DNA from: Chiayiivirga flava
GTDB taxonomy: Bacteria > Pseudomonadota > Gammaproteobacteria > Xanthomonadales > Xanthomonadaceae
Assembly (NCBI RefSeq): GCF_014202825.1
Contig: NZ_JACHHP010000002.1
Span: 558,001 to 622,000 of the forward strand
DNA length: 64,000 nucleotides
Direction of reading: 5' to 3'
In this document: positions 35,889 to 45,186 of the stretch, one piece after another
How positions within the stretch are numbered: the stretch's first letter is position 1
How the letters are laid out: each line of letters begins with the position of its first letter
Notes under the pieces: generated by a model
Seen by the model: only the letters and a program-made list of their open reading frames with translations
Database searches by the model: none
What the model was told of the DNA's origin: nothing
Made by a program: the position numbers and the translations under genes

Positions 35889-37160
35889 ATGGCGCCCCGG
35901 GAGCAGGCCTTGCCGCAGTCCATTCCATCCAAGCCCGCCTGGCAGCACGCGCTGTCGCTGACCGAACAGGTCAACTCCTGCGCCATCAGCGCGGACGGCG
36001 CGCGTGTCGTCGCCGGCACCAGCCAGGAGTTCGGCCAGGGACAGTTCGCCGTGGTGTGTTTCGATGCCGACGGCAACCAGCGTTGGCGGCAGCCGGTCGG
36101 CACACCGCAGGCCTACCAGGGCGTGTTCTGGGTCGCCATCAGCGCCGACGGAACCACCGTGGCGGCCGGTGGCGAACTCGCCGACGGATCGAGCGGCTTC
36201 CTCGTCGCCTTCGACGGCGGCACGGGTGCGTCCCTGTACGAAAACACCGCACTGCCCGCGCGCGTGAACCAGGTCAGCCTGAGCGACGACGGCAACACCT
36301 TGCTTGCCTGCTACCTGGACACCATTGCGCTCTATCGGCGCGGTTCCACGCCGGTGTTCGCGCAGGTCGACACCTACAGCGTGGCCGCACACCACACCAT
36401 CGAAAGCGCGATGCTCAGCGGCGACGGCACGCGCGCCGTGGCCGGCAGCATCCACTACGTGCAGAGCGCGACGACGAGCGCAACCGCCAGCGCGACGGCC
36501 GGCTCGACCGCGACCGCCACGGTCGGTGCAGTCGTGTCCGCGTCGATCTCCCCGGTCGGCGGCTTCGAGGACATCACGACGACGGACTTCGACTCCGGCG
36601 TCATGCGCGTGGCAGTCACCGCGGACGGCTCCGCCTGGGGCGGTGCGCTGCACGACGCGAGCTGCGTGTGTTTCCTCGCCGGCGCGACGCGCCTGCCGGT
36701 GTGGCGCCACCGATGTCCCGTGGCGGCGAACATCGCCTATGCGTTCGACATCGCCGGCTCCGCGTCCGGCACCGTCAGCCTTGCCTACGGCGTCAACCTG
36801 GTGGCCGATCCGGATCCGGGCGCACCGCAGGGCGCGGTCATCAGTCTCACCTGCGACGCGCAGGCGACCCCGCCGGTGCCGGTGCAACGCTGGTGCACGC
36901 CGACCCGGTTCGCCGTGAACCCGGGCGTCAGCCTCGATCGCGCCGCGACCCTCGTCACCGCCACCGACGGCAAACCCGATCCCGGCCACGAGACGACGGA
37001 AAGCGCCGGCAACTTCTACCTGTTCGACAATATCGCCAACAGCCTGCTGTGGAGCTATCCGACGCCGAAGATGAACTGGCCGATGGCCATCGCCGCCAAC
37101 GGCCGCGCCATCGTCGGTGCCAGCGACGATGGCCGCGTCTACTACTGGGCCGGTGCGTGA
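35889..37160 (+). CDS. WD40/PQQ-like beta-propeller protein
   Basis: A 423-aa protein without a clear signal peptide (MAPREQALPQSIPSK). Propeller blades recur with AISADGARVVAGT, AISADGTTVAAGGELADG, SLSDDGNTLLACY and AVTADGSAWGGAL motifs. A low-complexity Ser/Thr/Ala stretch (TTSATASATAGSTATATVG) interrupts blades 4 and 5. The stop overlaps the GTG start of the diguanylate cyclase gene (GTGA), so the two are likely translated together. The propeller may sense or scaffold for the cyclase (inference). Confidence 0.65.
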   Translation: MAPREQALPQSIPSKPAWQHALSLTEQVNSCAISADGARVVAGTSQEFGQGQFAVVCFDADGNQRWRQPVGTPQAYQGVFWVAISADGTTVAAGGELADGSSGFLVAFDGGTGASLYENTALPARVNQVSLSDDGNTLLACYLDTIALYRRGSTPVFAQVDTYSVAAHHTIESAMLSGDGTRAVAGSIHYVQSATTSATASATAGSTATATVGAVVSASISPVGGFEDITTTDFDSGVMRVAVTADGSAWGGALHDASCVCFLAGATRLPVWRHRCPVAANIAYAFDIAGSASGTVSLAYGVNLVADPDPGAPQGAVISLTCDAQATPPVPVQRWCTPTRFAVNPGVSLDRAATLVTATDGKPDPGHETTESAGNFYLFDNIANSLLWSYPTPKMNWPMAIAANGRAIVGASDDGRVYYWAGA

Positions 37161-38578
37161 CCGAAGCATCGATGACCGCAACCGCGGCACGCTGGCCGCG
37201 CTGGCTCAGGGGCCTGGCCCTCGCCATCGCGTGGGTCGGCGTCTGGGGTCTTGGTCATCTCGGCGAATTCGCCACCCACGCCAGTCTCTGGTATCCGCCC
37301 GCCGCGCTCACCTTCGCCAGCATCGCGGTGCTGGGTCCGCGCGTGATCCCGTATCTGGTGCTGGCCTCCTTCGGCGGCACGCTGTGGTCGCTGTCGATCT
37401 ACCGGATCGACATGGACTGGGCCAACGTGGTCGGCTTCGGGCTGGCAAACGCGGTCGCCCACATCGGCTGCTACGGTCTCGGGGCCTTCGTGCTCCGGCG
37501 CATCGCACGCCGGCTCGGCCATCGCCTGCCGAACCAGATCATCGCCTTCCTGGTCATTGCCACGCTGTCGTCGGCACTGGCCACCATCGGTGCGATCGCG
37601 ACGCTGGCGGCCTTCGATCAGCTCGGCCCGGAGGGGCCGGTGGCGACCGCGCTGGTGTTCTGGATCGGCGACTTCGTTGCGCTGGTGGTGCTCGGTCCGC
37701 TGTTCGGCGCGGTGCTCCTGCGCCTGCTCCGGCGCAGCGACCTGTGGGCGGACGCGCACGCCTTCCTGCATCGCGAGCGCCTGCGCAGCCCGTTCGGCTA
37801 CAAGCTGCTCTTCAACGTGGTGCTGGTGATCCTGGTGATGCTGGTCGCCGATCGCGGCCAGAGCTACGAAAGCGCGTTCCTGATCTTCTTCGTGCTGATT
37901 CCGCAGCTGTGGCTCACGTACACCGAATCGCCGATGGCCACCACGGTCAGCCTGGCGGTGATCAGCTTCCTCGTGGTGGTGTTGCTCTGGCTGCTGGAAC
38001 TGGGCCAGTTCGTCTACATCTACCAGCTGGCGATCGCCATCATCGCGACGACGGCGTATTTCGGTCTGGCCATTCCCCTGCTCGAAGCGGCCAATCGCCA
38101 GCTGCGCCAGCGCCTGATGTTCGATCCGCTCACCGGTGCCGCCACGCGCGACTACCTGCTCGAGAAGGTGCAGTTGGCGGAACAGGCGGGCGGGGCATCG
38201 ACGCATGCACTCGCCGTCGTCGACCTCGACCATTTCAAGGCGATCAACGACAGCCACGGCCACCGCCTCGGCGACCAGGCGCTGGTGGCGCTGGTGGAAA
38301 CGCTGCGCGCGCATGCACGCGCCGGCGACGTGGTCGCGCGCTTCGGCGGCGACGAATTCATGATGCTGTTGCCGGGCTGCGATTCCGACATGGCCAAGGC
38401 GCGCATGCAGGCAGCCATCGTGGCGCTGCGCGACGTGCGCATCGGCGAAGGCGTGCACCTGACGGCGAGCGTCGGCATCGCCATCCAGCACCCCGGCGAG
38501 CCCTTCGACGGCTGGTTCGCCCGCGCCGACGAGGCGCTCTACCGGGCCAAGCAGGCGGGGCGCGATCGGGTGGTGTGA
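37157..38578 (+). CDS. MASE1-like membrane sensor diguanylate cyclase
   Basis: About 473 aa from GTG 37157 (ATG 37172 is an alternative). The N-terminal ~300 residues form eight or so membrane helices with the MASE1 signature WYPPAALTFASIAVLG and FWIGDFVALVVLGPL. The C-terminal GGDEF domain has FDPLTGAATRDYL, DLDHFKAINDSHGHRLGDQ and the catalytic GGDEF at residues 397-401. No obvious RxxD inhibitory site lies five residues before it (VVARFGGDEF). It makes c-di-GMP in response to a membrane signal. It is coupled to the upstream beta-propeller gene. Confidence 0.9.
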   Translation: MTEASMTATAARWPRWLRGLALAIAWVGVWGLGHLGEFATHASLWYPPAALTFASIAVLGPRVIPYLVLASFGGTLWSLSIYRIDMDWANVVGFGLANAVAHIGCYGLGAFVLRRIARRLGHRLPNQIIAFLVIATLSSALATIGAIATLAAFDQLGPEGPVATALVFWIGDFVALVVLGPLFGAVLLRLLRRSDLWADAHAFLHRERLRSPFGYKLLFNVVLVILVMLVADRGQSYESAFLIFFVLIPQLWLTYTESPMATTVSLAVISFLVVVLLWLLELGQFVYIYQLAIAIIATTAYFGLAIPLLEAANRQLRQRLMFDPLTGAATRDYLLEKVQLAEQAGGASTHALAVVDLDHFKAINDSHGHRLGDQALVALVETLRAHARAGDVVARFGGDEFMMLLPGCDSDMAKARMQAAIVALRDVRIGEGVHLTASVGIAIQHPGEPFDGWFARADEALYRAKQAGRDRVV

Positions 38579-38647
38579 GGCTGACGACCCGTGGCCTACG
38601 CTGCCGCGTTTCTCCGTTGTTCCATGAATCCGCCAGCGAGTGCATGC

Positions 38648-40018
38648 ATGTACCTCCATCGATTCGCCCGCACTGCGTTCGCTGCGGCCGCACTCGTCTT
38701 CGGATCCACCGCCGCGGCGCAGGACGTAGCGCCATGGCGCGCAGAATTCCTCACCGTCGACGCGCCGAAGGTGCTGCTCACCCATGCGCGCGTCATCGAC
38801 GGCACAGGCAAGGCACCGGCGGACGGCGTGTCGATCCTGATCGAGAACGGCGTGATCGCCGCCGTCGGCGCGGAGCTGCAGGCACCGGACGGCGCGCACG
38901 TCGTCGCGCTCGACGGGCGCACGGTGATGCCGGGGCTCGTGATGCTGCACGAACACATGATGTATTTCTCCGGCCGCGCGGTCTGGCACGCGCAGCCGGT
39001 CAGCTATCCGAAGCTCTATCTTGCCGCCGGCGTCACCACGCTGCGCACCGGTGGCGCCGAGCATCCGGAGGTGGACCGCAACCTCAAGCGCCGCATCGAC
39101 GCCGGTCTCGCGCCCGGCCCGTCGATGCACCTCACCGGCCCGTATTTCAACGGCGCGGCCGGTGACTTCCTCGGCGACACCGTTCTCGCCTCGCCGGACG
39201 AAGGACGCGCCGCGGCGGCCTTCTGGGCGAGTCGCGGCTTCACCTCGCTCAAACTCTACGACGCGGTCGACGCGCCGCTGGCGCAGGCCGTCATTGACGA
39301 AGCGCACCGGCACGGCGTGAAGGTGACCGGCCACCTGCGCGACCTCGGCTGCGCGGAGGCCGCCAGGCTCGGCATCGATTCGATCGAGCATGCCTTCCTG
39401 TCGTGCGCGAAGGATCTGGGCTTCGCGCCGAACGTCGCCGGCTTCGTCGCGCAGCCGGACGACCCCAGGGTGCGCGCGCTGATCCGCACGCTCGTCGACG
39501 AAGACGTGGTGCTCGTGGCCACGCCCGCTGCCATCGGCCGCCCGCTCGGCGACGAGGCCCTGTCGATGCTCGCACCGCAGGCGCGCGAAGCCTTTGATGC
39601 CACGACCAAGGCGATGCCACCGTGGCTCCCGGACGAGGCCGGCCTGCGCGAACTGCGCAAGCTCGAACGTGCCTTCGTCGAGGCTGGCGGCCGCCTCGGC
39701 ATCGGCGCGGACGCCATGGATTTCGGACTCGTCGCCGGCTACGCGGACCATCGCGCGCTCGAACTGCTGGTCGAAGACGGCTGGACACCGATGGAAGTGA
39801 TCCGCATGGCCACCTCGAACGGTGCGGCGCTGCTCGGCATCGGCGACCGCACCGGCCGCATCGCCCCCGGCTACCGCGCCGACCTGATCGTCACGCGCGA
39901 CGACCCGTCGAAGGACATCCGTGCGTTGCAGTGGATCGACATCGTGTTCAAGGACGGCGCCGGCTACGACCCCGCGAAACTGCGCGCCGCGGCGAAGGGC
40001 AAGGTGGGCTGGCACTGA
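38648..40018 (+). CDS. Exported amidohydrolase (imidazolonepropionase/prolidase-like)
   Basis: A 456-aa protein. The start is put at ATG 38648 (MYLHRFARTAFAAAALVFG), which yields a signal peptide ending AAAQ; ATG 38624 is possible. A metal-dependent TIM-barrel amidohydrolase with LHEHMMYF (HxH metal pair) after the first strand, SLKLYDAV (probable carboxylated Lys), VTGHLRD and SIEHAFL (His ligands). The last catalytic Asp is probably the one in GIGADAMDFG, a slightly unusual context. Substrate unknown; exported members often cleave Xaa-Pro or Xaa-Arg dipeptides. Confidence 0.82.
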   Translation: MYLHRFARTAFAAAALVFGSTAAAQDVAPWRAEFLTVDAPKVLLTHARVIDGTGKAPADGVSILIENGVIAAVGAELQAPDGAHVVALDGRTVMPGLVMLHEHMMYFSGRAVWHAQPVSYPKLYLAAGVTTLRTGGAEHPEVDRNLKRRIDAGLAPGPSMHLTGPYFNGAAGDFLGDTVLASPDEGRAAAAFWASRGFTSLKLYDAVDAPLAQAVIDEAHRHGVKVTGHLRDLGCAEAARLGIDSIEHAFLSCAKDLGFAPNVAGFVAQPDDPRVRALIRTLVDEDVVLVATPAAIGRPLGDEALSMLAPQAREAFDATTKAMPPWLPDEAGLRELRKLERAFVEAGGRLGIGADAMDFGLVAGYADHRALELLVEDGWTPMEVIRMATSNGAALLGIGDRTGRIAPGYRADLIVTRDDPSKDIRALQWIDIVFKDGAGYDPAKLRAAAKGKVGWH

Positions 40019-40552
40019 GTTGTCGTCGATGCGCCCAGGCTCCGATGGCATCGACGCGCTGCGTGTGGCAAGCGCCCCAGGCCTCCGGGAACACGATCAA
40101 CCGTCCGTCGTCCCGGCGAACACCGGGACCCAGTGACGTTGCCCGGTTTGCTGCCGCGTACCAAGCGAACGCGCCGGTCGCCGCACGACGACGACGGATG
40201 GGAGCGGTCCGTGCAACGTGCACACGCCGCCGCGTTGCATCGCGAGACTCGTCGGCGCCCACCTCAGGCCGGTGGAGGAGATGCCGAAACGCAAGCGAGG
40301 CCTCATCCCCGACCTGTTCCGCGAACCGTACAGCGCCCTACTATCCCGGTAGTGAGCCGATAGGCGTGCAAGTCGGTTCGACCGACGACACCACGGCATC
40401 GCGTCCGACGCCCGCCAGGTCTCGCGCACGGCGCCCACGCACACCGCCAAGCCCCTGATTGCCAAGACCTTCAGAATTCTTCATCCGGACTTCCGACACT
40501 TCATTCGCATCGGCGCTGAGCTGGTCGTCCCTCCCCGACGGACACCACGACG
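40019..40552. other. 534-bp intergenic region without a recognisable gene
   Basis: It contains a short palindromic repeat at 40111-40128 and otherwise no ORF with a ribosome-binding site or family match. A 23-codon frame beginning MPKRKRGLIPDLF (around 40280) is too short to support. The promoter for the serine hydrolase at 40553 must lie at its right end. Confidence 0.5.
40111..40128. repeat. Short intergenic palindrome (REP-like)
   Basis: TCCCGG-cgaaca-CCGGGA with flanks GTCG and CCCAG resembles a dispersed intergenic hairpin repeat common in GC-rich Proteobacteria. Single copy in this window. Confidence 0.5.
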
Positions 40553-41674
40553 ATGCGACGTTTCCTCCCCAGCCTGCTGGTCCTCCTCGCCGCCGCCGAC
40601 GCCCTCGCGGCCGCGCCCACCGATCGGCCCGAGGCGCTCGACGACGGCTGGACCGTCGCCGCGCCGGCCGAGGTGGGCGTGGACGCGGCCCGGCTCGCCG
40701 CGCTGTCCGCGCGCATCGAGGACCAGACGTTCAAGAAGATCACCAGCGTCCTCGTCGCCCGCGACGGCAAGCTCGTCCACGAGGCGTATTTCAACGGCGG
40801 CGAGCGCGAGCGCCTGAACGATGTGCGCTCGGCGAGCAAGAGCGTCACCTCGCTGCTGGTCGGCGCCGCCATCGATCGCGGCCTGATCTCCGGCGTCGAT
40901 GCCAGGGTCTTCGGCTTCTTCGAGGACCGTCGCTGGGCGCACCCGGACGCACGCAAGCTCGCCTTCACGCTCGAGGACCTGCTGACCATGAGCGCACCGT
41001 GGGAATGCAACGACGACAACCAGTTCTCCTCGGGCAACGAGGAACGCATGTACGTGGCCGAGGACTGGCTGCAGTTCGCGCTCGACCTGCCGATGCGCGG
41101 CTACGCGCCGTGGGACACCTTGCCGGCGGATGCGCCGTACGGGCGCAGTTTTTCCTACTGCACCGCGGGCACGCTGGTGCTCGGCGCCGTGGTCGAACGC
41201 GCCACGGGCAAGTCGCTGTCGGCATTCGCGCACGAGGTGCTGGAAGCGCCGCTCGGCATCACGAAGGTGCGCTGGAACGTCGCCTCGGGCGGCGTGACCA
41301 TGGGCGGCGGCGGCACGCGCTACCGCTCGCGCGACCTGCTCAAGCTCGCCGAGATGGTGCGCGCGCGCGGCCGCTGGCAGGGCAGGCAGGTCATCTCTGA
41401 GCGCTACATCGACGCCGCGCTCACGCCGCGCGCCGTGCCGCGTGAGAACACCGAGTACGGTTATCTCTTCTGGCGCTTGGGCACCACCGAGGGCAAGCCC
41501 CGACAGTGGGCCTGGGCGATGGCCGGCAACGGCGGCAACTACGTGCTGATCGTGCCCGAGCAGAACCTCGTGGCCGTCATCACCAGCGAGGCCTACAACC
41601 AGGGCTACGCGCATCCGCAATCGCAGACGATCCTGCGCGAGTATCTGATCAAGGCGCTGACGGCGTCACCGTGA
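40553..41674 (+). CDS. Beta-lactamase-fold serine hydrolase, exported
   Basis: A 373-aa protein with signal peptide MRRFLPSLLVLLAAADALAA. The motif S93-A-S-K96 is the acyl-enzyme pair; Y202-C-T204 stands where Y-x-N is usual, and AGNGGN takes the place of KTG/HxG. The same family as the gene at 32331 but divergent. Probably a periplasmic esterase or peptidase. The 3' end overlaps the convergent regulator gene by 26 bp. Confidence 0.85.
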   Translation: MRRFLPSLLVLLAAADALAAAPTDRPEALDDGWTVAAPAEVGVDAARLAALSARIEDQTFKKITSVLVARDGKLVHEAYFNGGERERLNDVRSASKSVTSLLVGAAIDRGLISGVDARVFGFFEDRRWAHPDARKLAFTLEDLLTMSAPWECNDDNQFSSGNEERMYVAEDWLQFALDLPMRGYAPWDTLPADAPYGRSFSYCTAGTLVLGAVVERATGKSLSAFAHEVLEAPLGITKVRWNVASGGVTMGGGGTRYRSRDLLKLAEMVRARGRWQGRQVISERYIDAALTPRAVPRENTEYGYLFWRLGTTEGKPRQWAWAMAGNGGNYVLIVPEQNLVAVITSEAYNQGYAHPQSQTILREYLIKALTASP

Positions 41675-43250
41675 GCAGATCCGCCGGCAGCCACGGCGCG
41701 GCCAGCACCCGCGCGCGTTCCTCGCCGACGCGCGCGGCGATGCGGTCGAGCGCGGCGGCGAAGCCCGGCACCTCGCGCACGCAGGCGAACAGCGGCGAGG
41801 CGAGCAGCGACGCGCGATCGAGCATGCCCGCGTCGATCGCGCGGTCGATCGCGACGCGCGCGGCGGCGGTGTCGCCGCGCGCGCATTCGAGCCAGCCCAG
41901 CTCCAGGAACGTCTCGGGCCACTGGTTCTCCGGCGTCGTCGGCGCGTCGAGCTCGGCGATGCGCGCCGCGATCCGTGCCGGCGTCGCGGGTTGCTCGCCG
42001 TGCAGCAGGCGCAAGGTGCGCAACCGCCCCAGATGCGGCCGCGCCTGCTCGGCCTGCGCGAAGAAATCCGCGGCACGCGCGCGATCCCCGCGCAGCAGCG
42101 CCAATTGCCCGAGCAGCACCTGCAACTCGGGATGGTGCGGCCGCGCGAGCGCCTCGTCGGCGGCGCGTTCGGCCTCGCTGTAGCGGCCCTGCCGGAACAG
42201 GAACGTCGGCCACGCGACGTTGGCGAACACATTGTCGGGCTGCAGGCGAAAGCTGCGCGCGTACCACTGCTCGGCCTCGACGTCGAAGCCGAGCAGCTCC
42301 AGATCGCGTGCGATCTGGTTGTCGAGATGGCGCAGCCGCGAGCGGTGATCGAGCACCGAGAGATTCAGGCGCAAGGCCTCGGCCAGCTGGCCCTTCACGC
42401 CGAGCAGATAGGCCAGGGAGGCGACGCTGTCCTCCCGCCCGGCGGGATCGAGCGCGATCGCGCGCGTGTAGCTCGCGATGGCATCGTCGATGCGTCCCAG
42501 GCAATCGAGGGCATAGCCGCGCGCGGAATGCGCGGCTGCATCGCTGCCGTCCTCCGCGATCAGCGACTCGGCGAGTTGCCGGGCGCGGTCGGCCTGTTCC
42601 CACGGAAAGTCGTACAGGCACACGCGCGCGCTCAACGCGACACTCAGGCCCAGCCGCGCCTCGCGCGACGGCTGCACCTGAAGGGCCTGTTCGTACAGCG
42701 CCACGGCGCGTTCGTTGTTGTCGCGCTGGCCCATCGCGAAATAATGCCGCGCGCGTTCCAGCGTCTCGTCGCGCGGCGTCGGCGGTGGCGTCGTCGGATC
42801 GCGGCCGCGCATCGCAGACGCCGCGGCGAGGATGAGCACGAGCACCACCGGCACGGCCAACCACGCCCGCGCGCGCCGCGGCGGCGCCGTCGCGTCGCCC
42901 GCTGCCTCCGCGTCCGCGTCCGCGAGCGCCTCGGGCATCGCGCACAACTGGTACCCGCGACCACGCACCGAACGCACGTACCGCGGCTGCCGCCCGTCAT
43001 CGCCCAGCGCCTGGCGCAACAGCTTCACGCGCTGCGTCACGGTTTCCTCGTTGACCACGGCCGGTGCCCACACCTGCGCAATCAGCGTGTCGAACGGCAC
43101 CACCTCCACGCCCCGCCGCAGCAGGCAGGCGAGCAGACGGAAACTCAGACCCGACACATCGAGCACCGCATCCGCGCGCGTCACGCGCTGCCGCTCGAGA
43201 TCGATGATCAGATCGTCGAGACGAAACCGGCTGGGCGTGGTGCTCGACAT
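41649..43250 (-). CDS. CadC-like transmembrane transcriptional regulator with TPR domain
   Basis: A 533-aa protein starting at ATG 43250. Residues ~8-108 form an OmpR/PhoB-type winged helix (FDTLIAQVWAPAVVNEETVT, then QPRYVRSVRGRGYQL). One membrane helix follows (about 133-149, AWLAVPVVLVLILAAASA), then a periplasmic region of TPR-like helices from ~165 (ERAVALYEQALQVQPSREA, DDAIASYTRAIALDPAG). This is a ToxR/CadC-type one-component regulator, signal unknown. Its C-terminal codons overlap the convergent serine hydrolase gene. Confidence 0.85.
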   Translation of the reverse strand: MSSTTPSRFRLDDLIIDLERQRVTRADAVLDVSGLSFRLLACLLRRGVEVVPFDTLIAQVWAPAVVNEETVTQRVKLLRQALGDDGRQPRYVRSVRGRGYQLCAMPEALADADAEAAGDATAPPRRARAWLAVPVVLVLILAAASAMRGRDPTTPPPTPRDETLERARHYFAMGQRDNNERAVALYEQALQVQPSREARLGLSVALSARVCLYDFPWEQADRARQLAESLIAEDGSDAAAHSARGYALDCLGRIDDAIASYTRAIALDPAGREDSVASLAYLLGVKGQLAEALRLNLSVLDHRSRLRHLDNQIARDLELLGFDVEAEQWYARSFRLQPDNVFANVAWPTFLFRQGRYSEAERAADEALARPHHPELQVLLGQLALLRGDRARAADFFAQAEQARPHLGRLRTLRLLHGEQPATPARIAARIAELDAPTTPENQWPETFLELGWLECARGDTAAARVAIDRAIDAGMLDRASLLASPLFACVREVPGFAAALDRIAARVGEERARVLAAPWLPADLLTVTPSAP

Positions 43251-43701
43251 GCGACGACTCGGCGAAACATCGCGCGAGTGTGCGCAGCGCGCGTGGCCCG
43301 CGCAAGGCCGATCGGTAGGGGTCGCCGGGTCCTGATCGAGGCAAGATGGGGAACGAGCGCAGTCGGAAGAGGCACCGCCGACGATCGTTCCTGCGCCGAA
43401 GCTTGTGCTCGGCGATACCGCCGATGTTGCGGCGGAGCGGCAAAGGTATCGTGGAATGGCGGCAGAGGCGGGGAGCAACTCTCGTCGCACATGTTCCGTC
43501 ACGGCGTCGTGGATCTCCGAGCAGGCACCCAGGAGACAACGTCGGCCCTACGAGGGTGCCGAGGGTCACCGTGGATTCGCGAACGCAGTGCCGCTTTTCG
43601 CTGCTGATACCATCACCGCGATCATCGATTGCCGCCAACCGGCGCTCGCCCGTCACTTCGGTGTCGCCGAGTGCCGATGGTGGAAGGAAAGGGATGAACC
43701 C
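43251..43701. other. 451-bp intergenic region without a recognisable gene
   Basis: The gap between the divergent regulator and methyltransferase genes has open frames on both strands, but none has a ribosome-binding site or a recognisable sequence. It presumably holds both promoters. Confidence 0.45.
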
Positions 43702-44532
43702 GTGAGCGATCGAGCCGACGCACAACGTCTGGCGTGGGACAGCGTTGCTGCGGGATGGCAGAAATGGTGGCCGACCATCGAGAGCGGGGCCGGCTCCGTC
43801 AGCGATCGCATGATCGAATTGGCGGAGATCGAACCGGGTCAGCGCGTGCTCGACATCGCGACCGGCATCGGCGAGCCCGCCCTGGTGGCAGCACGCCTTG
43901 TCGGTCCTGCGGGGCGCGTCGTCGCGACGGACATCTCGACCGGGATGCTCGATATCGCCCGGAAGAGAGCCCTTGCGTCGGGTCTGACGAACGTGGCGTT
44001 CGTCGAAGCAGATGCAGCGCGACTGGATTTCCACGAGGGCAGCTTCGACGCCGTCTTATGGCGATGGGGTCCGACGGATCTCTCCAATCCCTCGAACACG
44101 TTGGTCGCGATACGACGCATGCTGACACCCGGTGGATCGTTCGCCACCGCTGTCTGGCAAGCAGGGCCGGACGCCCGTCCGCTGGCGCGCCATGCGATGT
44201 CCGTCGCCTGCGGGATGTTCGATGCGCCGTCGGGCTGCGCGCAGGAGCCGACGCCGCCCGAACGTTCGCTGGAGCAGGAACTGCTTCATGCCGGGTTCTC
44301 GGAAGTCCGCGTGGAAGCGATGACGCTGACCCTGGCGTTTGCGTCCACCGACGACTGCACCCGGTACCTCATGGATGTGTCGCCGGTGTTTGCCGCATTG
44401 CTGTCCGACAGATCGCCCGGGCAGCTCGCAGAGTATCGGCGCAGACTCGCGGCCGCGCTTCGGCAGTACGTCACCGCGGATGGCAGCGTCCGAATTCCGA
44501 ACGTTACCCTCTGCGCGGTGGGCCGGCGATGA
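43702..44532 (+). CDS. Class I SAM-dependent methyltransferase (ubiE/arsM-like)
   Basis: A 276-aa protein from GTG 43702, preceded by AAGGAAAGGGA. The Rossmann SAM motif I is VLDIATGIGEPALVAARL. The acidic end of strand 2 is VVATDISTGML, motif II region is FVEADAARLDFHEGSFDAVL, and motif III is RRMLTPGGSF. The N-terminal helix WDSVAAGWQKWWPTIESG is typical of type 11 methyltransferases. Substrate unknown. The truncated arginase reading frame starts directly at its 3' end, so sequence downstream has been lost. Confidence 0.85.
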   Translation: MSDRADAQRLAWDSVAAGWQKWWPTIESGAGSVSDRMIELAEIEPGQRVLDIATGIGEPALVAARLVGPAGRVVATDISTGMLDIARKRALASGLTNVAFVEADAARLDFHEGSFDAVLWRWGPTDLSNPSNTLVAIRRMLTPGGSFATAVWQAGPDARPLARHAMSVACGMFDAPSGCAQEPTPPERSLEQELLHAGFSEVRVEAMTLTLAFASTDDCTRYLMDVSPVFAALLSDRSPGQLAEYRRRLAAALRQYVTADGSVRIPNVTLCAVGRR

Positions 44533-44536
44533 TGGC

Positions 44537-45022
44537 CTGCGCGTGATCCGGGTCGATGCGCATCTCGATGCCAACACGCCGGAGGCCTCGCCCAGCGGCA
44601 ACTTCCACGGCATGCCGGTGAGCGCCATCCTGGGTCGCGCGCCGGAACCGCTCCGGCCGTTGCTGGGCATGCCGCTCGACCCGTCACGCTTCCGCTACTT
44701 CGGCATCCGCGTCGGCGACGTGGGGGACTGGGCGCTGCAGCGCGAGCTCGGGCTGCAGGTGCTCGATCCGCAGTCCACCTTCGACGGGCCGGTGCACATC
44801 CATTTCGATCTCGACGTGCTCGATCCGCAGGAGTTTCCGCATCTGGCCTACACCGACGGCCGGCTGCGGATCCCGGATGCAATTGCGTTGGTCGAACGCA
44901 TTGCGCGCGACGCCGACCTCGTGGGCCTCACGCTGACCGAATTCGCCCCGGCCGACGAAGAGGGCGCACGCCACGGCAGCGAAGTGATCGCGCGGATCTG
45001 CGAAGCGGCGATGCGGGGCTGA
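44537..45022 (+). pseudogene. Arginase-family protein, 5'-truncated
   Basis: The frame carries the C-terminal two-thirds of an arginase: RVDAHLDANTPEASPSGNFH (the D-A-H-x-D metal motif), IHFDLDVLDPQEF (second metal motif D-x-D) and the late LTLTEFAP. The first ~100 residues, including the first metal-ligand His (G-G-D-H-S), are absent. The remnant begins within ~5 nt of the methyltransferase stop, pointing to a deletion or recombination junction there. A GTG at 44543 could start a fragment, but it would lack part of the Mn site. Confidence 0.8.
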
Positions 45023-45186
45023 CGCGCGGCCGCTTTGCGCACCGTTGGTGCAGGGACTGCCCCACCTCCTGCGCCTGCGAATCGCTGGGGCCCCGAGGGA
45101 CGAGATCCGAACGCCGCACATTGCGCGATGGCAAAACCGGCCACGGTTTTCCGTGCCCCGTGTTGTCCCCCGATCGGATAACGCCG

